Shown here piece after piece: positions 8,901 to 14,803 of a stretch of 64,000 nucleotides of DNA. Position 1 is the first letter of the stretch. Each line of letters opens with the position of its first letter. The notes under the pieces are model-generated. The model worked only from the letters and a program-made list of their open reading frames with translations, ran no database searches and was not told the origin of the DNA. Both the position numbers and the translations under genes were made by a program. Origin of the DNA: UBA2638 sp046293135. GTDB taxonomy: Bacteria; Pseudomonadota; Alphaproteobacteria; Micavibrionales; Micavibrionaceae. The DNA lies in NCBI GenBank assembly GCA_046293135.1, contig JBKBPR010000001.1:372001-436000 (forward strand). Direction: 5' to 3'.

Positions 8901-9075
8901 TGCAGCTATGGACAACACCACAAAGGCGCGGCTCTTTGATGTGGTGACGCGCCCGCGCCAGAATATCGGCTTGGCTGATCGGGATACGCTGCTCTCCGCA
9001 GTGTCCGAGGTCGATTTGTTCGGTGACTTTTTGAACACCTATCGGGATGTGAACCCCGCCGCGGGATCGAATTAA
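5923..9075 (+). CDS. Large exported TPR-repeat protein of the flagellar locus
   Basis: 1050 residues from the first ATG; in-frame ATGs at 5929 (six bases after GGGGGAG) and 5965 also exist, and the last gives a classic signal peptide (MKRKMVK, hydrophobic core, ALGAD cleavage region). The first ~120 mature residues read like an AMIN-type beta domain (GYTRLVFDWP), used by envelope proteins for localisation. A low-complexity Ala/Ser/Thr stretch follows, then about 600 residues of helical TPR-like repeats (for example around 505-640 and 640-900). It probably acts in the periplasm as a scaffold near the motor (inference from position after motB). Ends 27 bp from the convergent fliP. Confidence 0.75.
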   Translation: MAMDGLARLWHSRAMKRKMVKSYSSYLRGSVCAAALLVALAGAPHIALGADVGVRVGEHDGYTRLVFDWPTNAGHEIVNRSENGFEVVFTATGNALQDDIRGRNIAGLEILSTDPLRVLVKTPHGSSSRSFAVESRIVVDIYAPDSSSSGVAASTTAASSQLSPNAANHTPSADVNVTAEASATDQSSLRDVQQALQAIGGGVDAQILNPDRPRLQAYVSSAEAEIVSEAQAQAADSEANAAPATRGIAQRAQEQIRANMFSLSSTASIGLAAFEDAGKLWMIMDRPELAVRPQVSGPNAAQIKELDLIEFEGGKAFVSAMLPETYLRAQGGGILWNVILSPETPEHQALEPIRSDVDKLKIRSGKITLPISSARKVLSVPDAVSGSTLKVVTVEDAGAYSGAFRSFVDFDVLAAPLGVAIRPKVDDLEVAITPQGVEISRPNGLNILPNELVTGIEQDDFFSRMARDEDDRRIFNFDEWRLGGLGALNQNRTVILSSMGNLSKSAQVENLITLAKMQLANGRGAEALGFLSYAEAEVPELAQNPEFLSLRGVAKAFSWKTDDAFRDLSSSILKEFQEIGIWRAFVLADLGDWEQARDILPNNLLPIKDYPPEIRNRLGIVLAEIFLRAGDVELAKEIFNLIERDRDTLNLAYDAALQYLKGEAARQAGQVEQTKELWQALAEGSDTLYRVKAGLALTRLLTDKGEITPAQAIDLLERLRYAWRGDELEAQVNYWLGRTYFENSEYVKGLAIMREAATLVPGTILGNRITADMRSMFTDFFIGGNLEQVSPLDAVAVYEEFQELVPTGTRGNQVISNLAEHMVRADLLDRASNLLTYQIDHRLSGDEAAKVATRLAAIQLIDRNGAAALQSLTKAQNFLKDQPDTVRTAARMNELALLRARALSLNNRTGEALKILENMTPSPRVNRLRADIAWQSGYWDDANYALEDVILDENISLSRGLSEDHAMLILQRAVAQNLSGDRIGLANLREKYAAAMDNTTKARLFDVVTRPRQNIGLADRDTLLSAVSEVDLFGDFLNTYRDVNPAAGSN

Positions 9076-9102
9076 GCATAGATTTTTCGAGATATGAAAT
9101 CG

Positions 9103-9909
9103 CTACAACCCGCTTTCCGCGCCGGGGGTGACGGGAACGATATCATAGCTCTGGATCAGCGATCCGGCGATGAGATACCAGCCATCGACCAGCACGAAAA
9201 AGATAATCTTGAACGGCAGCGAGATTGTCACGGGCGGGAGCATCATCATACCCATCGACATCAAGATCGAGGCCGTCACAAGGTCGATAATCAGGAACGG
9301 CAGGAACAGCATAAAACCAATCTCGAAGGCGCGGCGCAGCTCGGAAATCATGAAGGCGGGAATGAGAACCTGTAGCGGCATTTCCATCGATTCTTCGGGC
9401 GGCGGTGTTTGCGACAGCTCCAGAAACAGCGTTAAATCTTTCTCGCGCACATGTTTGAGCATAAATACTTTGAACGGATCAACGGTGCGCTGGAAGGCTT
9501 CCATCTCGTCAATCTCTTCGTTGACCAGCGGCACAACCCCTTGCTCATAAGCGGCCTTGAAGGTCGGTGTCATAATGAAAAATGTCAGGAACAGCGCCAG
9601 AGAGACAATGACCGTATTGGGCGGTGTTTGTTGAATCCCGATCGCCGTCCGCATAAAGGACAGTGCCACCGCAATCCGCGTGAAGGAGGTCATCATAATC
9701 AGGATGGACGGGGCAAGCGATAAAACCGTGAGCAGCGCGACAAGCTGGATAATGCGGCCTGTGACCGTTCCATCCTGCTCACCCATATCAATGGTGATGC
9801 CTTGCGCCATGGCCGATTCGGGAATGAGCAGCATTGCGGTCGCCACGATCAGTGAAAGGCTGGTCAGGAAATATCTTTTAAAATCAGATTTTTGCGGCAG
9901 TTTCTTCAC
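9103..9909 (-). CDS. fliP: Flagellar export apparatus protein FliP
   Basis: Core membrane protein of the flagellar type III export gate (FliP5-FliQ4-FliR1 complex). From a GTG at 9909 the product is 268 residues with an N-terminal signal peptide (MKKLPQK start, cleavage near AMAQ), then the FliP family body with SFTRIAVALSFMRTAIG, the periplasmic loop, and C-terminal helices (FLPFLIIDLVTASILMSMGM). I prefer this GTG to the in-frame TTG at 9924 because it gives a standard signal peptide and has GAG eight bases upstream. It overlaps the end of fliO by 26 bp, so the two are translationally coupled. Confidence 0.93.
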   Translation of the reverse strand: MKKLPQKSDFKRYFLTSLSLIVATAMLLIPESAMAQGITIDMGEQDGTVTGRIIQLVALLTVLSLAPSILIMMTSFTRIAVALSFMRTAIGIQQTPPNTVIVSLALFLTFFIMTPTFKAAYEQGVVPLVNEEIDEMEAFQRTVDPFKVFMLKHVREKDLTLFLELSQTPPPEESMEMPLQVLIPAFMISELRRAFEIGFMLFLPFLIIDLVTASILMSMGMMMLPPVTISLPFKIIFFVLVDGWYLIAGSLIQSYDIVPVTPGAESGL

Positions 9910-10201
9910 TGTAATTCTCGGCAATCGCAGGTGGCTCTATGTCTGTTGTGACAATAGTTTCCCCATTTAATCCGAGAATGACAAGATGCTGTTTCCGGTC
10001 GCATTCGATCAAAATCAGTCTGCGCCGCCCGTCAAGCGGCAGAGATTCAATGATTTTAAGCCGCTTGGCCGACTTATTCACAGGGGTAGCATGACCCAGC
10101 CCCAAGCGCTTCATCACCAAGGCCAGCCCGCTCATGAGTCCGATGACGAGCGCAAGCGCCATAATCAGTTGCAAGATTTGTTGAAAGCCTATCAGCTCCA
10201 T
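9884..10201 (-). CDS. fliO: Flagellar biosynthesis protein FliO
   Basis: 105 residues: one membrane helix (about 8-30), then a small cytoplasmic domain with the FliO signature RLKIIESLPLDGRRRLILIECD. FliO is a scaffold that assists assembly of the FliP ring. It precedes and overlaps fliP. Upstream (minus-strand sense) lies a 99-bp gap to the next gene with GGA eight bases before the ATG. Confidence 0.88.
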   Translation of the reverse strand: MELIGFQQILQLIMALALVIGLMSGLALVMKRLGLGHATPVNKSAKRLKIIESLPLDGRRRLILIECDRKQHLVILGLNGETIVTTDIEPPAIAENYSEETAAKI

Positions 10202-10300
10202 TTTGTTGTCCGTTTTATTTGCTTTATCCGCCTTGTTTGCTCTGTTCGCTCAGCGTGCCTTTATATGTATATATATCGGCTTGTATTCCGCAGCCCATCA

Positions 10301-10615
10301 TCACGATTTTGCGCCCTCGCGCAAGGCTTTTTCGAGCGTATCAAGGCTTTGGATGAGTTTGGCAAGCTGCGGCTGGCAGGCCTTGGCTTGCGGCGCGGGT
10401 AGCCTGACGACGGTATTACAAAGCGCCGTGACCTTGTTTTGGATATCCGCCATCGTAAAGTCAGGGGATTTTTGCGCGTTTTGGCCGGCGCTGTCGATCA
10501 GGCTACGAATATGCGCAAATTCTTGGTTTATATCGTCCGGAATTTGCGGCGTGTTTGTTTGCGGTGTCGCCGCGTTAGCACTGCTGTTTTCGTTATTTCC
10601 TTGATGATCGGTCAT
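10301..10615 (-). CDS. Small unknown protein in flagellar cluster
   Basis: 104 residues, soluble, with an Asn/Thr/Pro-rich N-terminus (1-25) and a helical C-terminal half including a segment with two cysteines (LCNTVVRLPAPQAKACQPQL). No family recognised. Its ATG overlaps the stop codon of the upstream fhlB by four bases, which ties it to flagellar export. Size and helical nature would fit an export chaperone, but nothing in the sequence proves that. Confidence 0.6.
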   Translation of the reverse strand: MTDHQGNNENSSANAATPQTNTPQIPDDINQEFAHIRSLIDSAGQNAQKSPDFTMADIQNKVTALCNTVVRLPAPQAKACQPQLAKLIQSLDTLEKALREGAKS

Positions 10616-11007
10616 GGCGTTTTGCCTTTGGTGTCTGTCGGCGCTTCGGAGGCGTCGAATTTGGCTTCGAACGGGTTAGGTTGGCCGTTGGCGCGGTATA
10701 TATAAGATAGGATTTGCGCTACAGCCATAAACGCTTCGGAGGGGATGGGGCTGTCTATCTCGATTTTGGCGAGCAATTCGGCCAGATCGCTATCCTCACG
10801 GACTTTTATGCCGTTTTCATAGGCAAGGGCGATAATTTTTTCCGCCGTGATGCCCCGTCCCGCGGCGGTGATGATCGGGGCGCGGCGCTTATTTTCCTGC
10901 TCCTTGAGGGAAACGGCGGTCTTGCGCTTGGGTATAGGCTTGGCGTTCAGAGGCCTGAGAGTCTCGTCCTGTGTGTTTTTCCGCCCGTCATCATATTCGT
11001 CAATCAT
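10612..11007 (-). CDS. fhlB: FhlB: stand-alone FlhB C-terminal domain protein
   Basis: 131 residues. After a basic/acidic N-terminal part (1-45) the sequence matches the region of FlhB after its NPTH cleavage site (API-TAAGRG, AYENGIKVREDSDLAELL, IPSEAFMAVAQILSYIYRANGQ). Such FlhB-CC-like fragments occur beside complete FlhB in several proteobacteria and may stand in for the cleaved domain during export switching. I chose the ATG at 11007; an in-frame ATG at 11037 lacks a ribosome site. It is divergent from flgB with 103 bp between starts. Confidence 0.82.
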   Translation of the reverse strand: MIDEYDDGRKNTQDETLRPLNAKPIPKRKTAVSLKEQENKRRAPIITAAGRGITAEKIIALAYENGIKVREDSDLAELLAKIEIDSPIPSEAFMAVAQILSYIYRANGQPNPFEAKFDASEAPTDTKGKTP

Positions 11008-11020
11008 TGCATGTCCATTT

Positions 11021-11036
11021 TGGCACGATTTTCGCA
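11021..11036 (+). promoter_or_regulatory. Sigma-54 (-24/-12) promoter upstream of flgB
   Basis: TGGCACG (11021-11027), four bases, TCGCA (11032-11036). The invariant GG (11022-11023) and GC (11034-11035) are separated by exactly 10 bp and only one base differs from the TGGCACG-N4-TTGCA consensus. Transcription would start near 11047, about 64 bp before the flgB ATG. Flagellar rod operons in many proteobacteria use RpoN, which supports the call. Confidence 0.68.
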
Positions 11037-11110
11037 TTGAGAACAAGGCGGGATAAAAAACCTTATAAAAACCGCAAAAACTATAAAAGAAACCAAAAGG
11101 GTAAAAAGCA

Positions 11111-11518
11111 ATGAGCACAGAGAATATGACACTTTTCAGAGCCTTGGGCGCAAAGATGGATTATCTCAATCAGCGCCAGCGGGTTTTGTCGCAAAACATA
11201 TCCAACGCCGACACGCCGGGCTATAAGCCGCAGGATCTCGTGAAGGTGGATTTTGGCGATGTGCTCAAGAATGTGACGCAGGGCAATGGTGTTCGCGTAC
11301 AAAAAACAGCGGCGCAGCATATTATGCCGGGCGGTGATATTGATGATCCGCAGGCCAGAAAAATGCGCAAGACCTATGATGTCGCGCCGACTGGGAATGC
11401 GGTCATTATGGAAGAGCAGCTGATCAACGCGCAAAGCACCGTCATGGATTACAACCTGATGACCAGCTTGTATCAGAAGAATATCGGCATGATCAAAATG
11501 GCCTTGGGCAGCGCGTAA
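11111..11518 (+). CDS. flgB: Flagellar proximal rod protein FlgB
   Basis: 135 residues with the flagellar rod N-terminal signature (RQRVLSQNISNADTPGYKPQDL) and the FlgB C-terminal helix (NLMTSLYQKNIGMIKMALG). FlgB forms the first layer of the rod with FliE, FlgC and FlgF. It heads a six-gene plus-strand run (flgB, flgC, fliE, fliQ, fliR, flhB) placed behind the sigma-54 promoter. Confidence 0.95.
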   Translation: MSTENMTLFRALGAKMDYLNQRQRVLSQNISNADTPGYKPQDLVKVDFGDVLKNVTQGNGVRVQKTAAQHIMPGGDIDDPQARKMRKTYDVAPTGNAVIMEEQLINAQSTVMDYNLMTSLYQKNIGMIKMALGSA

Positions 11519-11576
11519 TAGAGAAGTAACGGACATAAAGTCAGAGATAAACGGGTAAAAAACAGGAGTTAAAATC

Positions 11577-11996
11577 ATGAGTTCGGAATTGTTAAATGCG
11601 ATGGCGATATCGGCGCAAGGGATGCGGGTTCAAGGCTCGCGTATCCGTGTGATTACCGAGAATGTCGCCAATGCCGACACAACGGGCGATGTGCCGGGGG
11701 CTGATCCGTTCCGCCGCCAGATTATCACCTTCAAGAATGCGATGGATCGTGAGCGCGATGTGAACATGGTGCGCGTTGACCGTATCCGCCCCGATTTCAA
11801 GTCTGATTTTCGCTTGCAATATCAGCCCGATCATCCGGCGGCGGATGAGCGCGGCTATGTGAAAATGCCCAATGTAAACACGCTGATCGAGCTTGCCGAT
11901 ATGCGCGAGGCGCAGCGTAGCTATGAGGCCAATCTGGGGATGATCGAACAAACCCGCACAATGGTGTCGCGGACGATTGATTTGCTTCGCGGCTAG
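11577..11996 (+). CDS. flgC: Flagellar proximal rod protein FlgC
   Basis: 139 residues with the rod motif (RIRVITENVANADTTG) and the FlgC C-terminal signature (MREAQRSYEANLGMIEQTRTM). A structural rod subunit exported by the flagellar apparatus. Starts 58 bp after flgB with the ribosome site AGGAG at about 11564. Confidence 0.95.
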   Translation: MSSELLNAMAISAQGMRVQGSRIRVITENVANADTTGDVPGADPFRRQIITFKNAMDRERDVNMVRVDRIRPDFKSDFRLQYQPDHPAADERGYVKMPNVNTLIELADMREAQRSYEANLGMIEQTRTMVSRTIDLLRG

Positions 11997-12038
11997 GCTG
12001 TGGTAAAATAGGAATGAGAGTTTTTAAAAGGTATCGCA

Positions 12039-12353
12039 ATGGTTGATAAAATTATAGATCCGAATATAGCCGCCCGCGCTTACGGCCAGACCTCACGGAT
12101 TCCGGTGGCCAATATCCCGACCCAGCAATCCGGCGGGACGAGCTTTAAGGATTTTGTCGAGGATTCTATCGCCAAATCGATTGATACGATGAAGGCGGGC
12201 GAAAAGACCCAAGCCCGCGCCGTAACGGGGGAGGCAGATCTTGCCGAGGTCGTGCAGGCTGTGACTGACTCCGAGCTGACCTTGCAAACCATTGTCGCCG
12301 TGCGTGATAAGCTGATTTCCGCCTATCAGGAAATTATGCGGATGCCGATCTAG
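12039..12353 (+). CDS. fliE: Flagellar hook-basal body protein FliE
   Basis: 104 residues; the C-terminal half has the FliE signature (ADLAEVVQAVTDSELTLQTIVAVRDKLISAYQEIMRMPI). FliE joins the MS ring/export gate to the rod and is the first exported rod protein. Starts 42 bp after flgC. Confidence 0.94.
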   Translation: MVDKIIDPNIAARAYGQTSRIPVANIPTQQSGGTSFKDFVEDSIAKSIDTMKAGEKTQARAVTGEADLAEVVQAVTDSELTLQTIVAVRDKLISAYQEIMRMPI

Positions 12354-12437
12354 GGTTAGTTTTTTACTCTTATTCCCTTGTTGATAGCTTTTGGCGGTGG
12401 GTGGATAACGCGGATTGATCGCTTTATACTGGTTGCT

Positions 12438-12704
12438 ATGAATGAGCAGGAAGTCCTTGAAACCGCCCAAAAAGCGTTGTTGATTGCGATCCAGATCGGA
12501 GCACCGACCTTGGTGATCGGCCTTTTGGTCGGGGTGAGCATTGCCCTCGTTCAGGCCTTGACGCAAATTCAGGAAATGACGCTTGTTTTCGTTCCTAAAA
12601 TTCTGGCAATCATGCTCGCTCTTTTTTTCTTCCTGCCGATGATGATGCAAGCGTTGATAATATTTATGGAAGAGCTGGCCGATAAGATTATCGGGCTGAG
12701 CTAG
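12438..12704 (+). CDS. fliQ: Flagellar export apparatus protein FliQ
   Basis: 88 residues with two long membrane helices (about 15-40 and 52-77) separated by the conserved ALTQIQEMTLVFVPKI loop, exactly the FliQ plan and length. The ATG at 12438 begins the family's usual N-terminus (MNEQEVLETAQKALL); the open frame extends to 12378 but that part is unlike FliQ. Part of the export gate with FliP and FliR. Confidence 0.93.
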   Translation: MNEQEVLETAQKALLIAIQIGAPTLVIGLLVGVSIALVQALTQIQEMTLVFVPKILAIMLALFFFLPMMMQALIIFMEELADKIIGLS

Positions 12705-12727
12705 CATAGAAAGGCCTGAGGCGCGCG

Positions 12728-13504
12728 ATGGAAGTTTTTAGCCTGTCCGAATTTCTCGCAACCGGCGTTTTTGCCTTTATGCTGATCTTTATCCGCTTCG
12801 GGACGGCGATCATGGTCATGCCCGGCTTTGGTGATTCCTTTGTGTCCGAACGGATCAGGATGTTGATGGTTTTGGGCTTTGTTTTTGCGCTGCTGCCCGT
12901 TTTGATGCCCTATATGCCGCAAACCATCCCGCCGACAACGGCGCTGCTGGTTTTGATTGTATCTGAATTTATCATCGGCCTGTTTTTCGGCACTGTGGCG
13001 CGGATATTTATGACGGCACTGGATACGGCCGGAATGGTGATATCAATACAATCGGGCTTGGGCAATGCCCAGCTGTTTAACCCGACTTTGGCCTCACAAG
13101 GCTCGCTGATCGGGGCGTTCTTATCGATTACGGGGATCATGATTTTATTCGCAACGAATTTGCATCATATGCTGATCGTTGGAATGGTGCAGAGCTATCA
13201 AGCCTTTCCGGTCGGGGAAATGCCCGATGGCGGCTCAATGGCGGAAGTGATTGCGCGTTCGGTTGCTGCCAGCTTTTTGATCGGGGTCAAGCTGGCGACG
13301 CCGTTTATCATTACGGGGATCGTTATCTATACCGGAATGGGCGTTTTATCGCGGCTGATGCCGCAAATTCAGGTCTTTATGCTGGCGCTGCCGCTGCAAA
13401 TTTTGCTGGCGATGACAACGCTCTCAATTGTGATTTTTACGATTTTCGGCTATTGGATTTCGCAGTTCGAGCAAAATATGATGTTTATCTTCGGCTTTGG
13501 CTAA
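12728..13504 (+). CDS. fliR: Flagellar export apparatus protein FliR
   Basis: 258 residues, strongly hydrophobic with about six membrane segments; conserved features include the early FxRFGTAIMVMPGFG-like segment and GLGNAQLFNP. A single FliR completes the FliPQR export pore. Lies 23 bp after fliQ. Confidence 0.93.
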   Translation: MEVFSLSEFLATGVFAFMLIFIRFGTAIMVMPGFGDSFVSERIRMLMVLGFVFALLPVLMPYMPQTIPPTTALLVLIVSEFIIGLFFGTVARIFMTALDTAGMVISIQSGLGNAQLFNPTLASQGSLIGAFLSITGIMILFATNLHHMLIVGMVQSYQAFPVGEMPDGGSMAEVIARSVAASFLIGVKLATPFIITGIVIYTGMGVLSRLMPQIQVFMLALPLQILLAMTTLSIVIFTIFGYWISQFEQNMMFIFGFG

Positions 13505-13582
13505 AGAATAAGGCTTGGCCAAAGACAGGACTATTGCGGCCAAAAGGGAATGTTAAAGATACTCTGATACAATGGAAAAATT

Positions 13583-14665
13583 ATGAGTGAAGGCGAAAAG
13601 CCCGATGATGCCCAGAAGACCGAAGAACCCACGCCCAAAAAGATAGAAGAGGCGCGGAAAAAGGGCAATATTGCCCTCTCGCGGGAGGTCAATAACTGGA
13701 TGATGTTGCTGACCGGCACAATCATTATCGCGGTGTTTATGCCGTATTTCTTCGTGCAGATGCAAGGATTGCTCTCGTGGTATATCGAGCGCTCCCACAC
13801 GGTAACGGGTACACCCGGCGGGATGTATTTCATTTTGGGCAATACGGTGCGTGAGGTTTTCTTTTTGCTCGCAATTCCGTTTATGTTTTTTATGGTGGCG
13901 GCCTTTATCGGGCCGTTTGCACAGGTTGGGCCGCTATTTGCGCCCAAGGCGATCAAGCCTGAGCTGTCGAAAATCTCGATTATCAAGGGTTTCGGCAGGC
14001 TGTTTTCGATGCGCTCCTTGATGGAATTTGCCAAGGGGATTTTGAAAATTGTGCTCGTGTCTTTGGTCGGCGTGATTATTCTCTATCCGTTTTATGACGG
14101 GATTGAGCATGTGATTGATTTACCCTTGCAGCAAGTGATGGGCGAGCTGCAAGCCTTGGTTATTCGCTTGATGATCGGGGTTTTGATCGTGATGATGATT
14201 GTGGCGATGGTCGATCTGGTGTTCCAGCGCAATCAGCACACGAAACAAATGCGGATGACGCGGCAAGAGGTCAAGGACGAATATAAGCAAACCGAGGGCG
14301 ATCCTATGGTGAAGGGGCGCTTGCGGCAATTGCGGGCGGAGCGCGCGCGCCAGCGCATGATGCAATCTGTGCCGCAGGCCGATGTTGTCATCACCAACCC
14401 GACGCACTATTCGATTGCGCTCAAATACGACAAGGACACGATGGATGCGCCTGTTTGTATTGCCAAAGGTGTTGATGAGGTGGCCTTGCGGATTCGGGAA
14501 GTGGCGACGGAACACAAAATCATTATCTATGAGCATGTGCCACTGGCGCGGGCGCTTTATGACTCCGTCGATATTGATGAATCAATCCCGCCAGAGCATT
14601 TCAAGGCCGTGGCCGAGGTCATCTCATTCGTATTCAAGATGCGCGGGCAATATAAGAAGACTTGA
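13583..14665 (+). CDS. flhB: Flagellar export specificity-switch protein FlhB
   Basis: 360 residues, full family length. A charged N-terminus (KTEEPTPKKIEEARKKG), four membrane helices (about 34-57, 91-112, 153-174, 190-215) and a cytoplasmic domain with the autocleavage site NPTH at residues 272-275. Self-cleavage after Asn switches export from rod/hook to filament substrates. The separate FhlB gene at 10612-11007 resembles the part downstream of NPTH. Last gene of the flgB operon. Confidence 0.95.
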   Translation: MSEGEKPDDAQKTEEPTPKKIEEARKKGNIALSREVNNWMMLLTGTIIIAVFMPYFFVQMQGLLSWYIERSHTVTGTPGGMYFILGNTVREVFFLLAIPFMFFMVAAFIGPFAQVGPLFAPKAIKPELSKISIIKGFGRLFSMRSLMEFAKGILKIVLVSLVGVIILYPFYDGIEHVIDLPLQQVMGELQALVIRLMIGVLIVMMIVAMVDLVFQRNQHTKQMRMTRQEVKDEYKQTEGDPMVKGRLRQLRAERARQRMMQSVPQADVVITNPTHYSIALKYDKDTMDAPVCIAKGVDEVALRIREVATEHKIIIYEHVPLARALYDSVDIDESIPPEHFKAVAEVISFVFKMRGQYKKT

Positions 14666-14720
14666 TTACAGGGCCGATTAACATAGCGCAGCGCGGTTTG
14701 TTCCGTGTGATTGCTCCTGA

Positions 14721-14748
14721 GCAATTTCTTCTGGGCAATTTCTTCTGG
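14721..14748. repeat. 14-bp tandem duplication upstream of cckA
   Basis: Two exact adjacent copies of GCAATTTCTTCTGG, followed by a broken third (GCAT). It lies in the 138-bp gap between flhB and cckA, 56 bp before the cckA start. Confidence 0.8.
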
Positions 14749-14803
14749 GCATAGTCTGATTAAATATTGTTCAACAGCTTGATATTTATGGCATGATAGC
14801 CTC

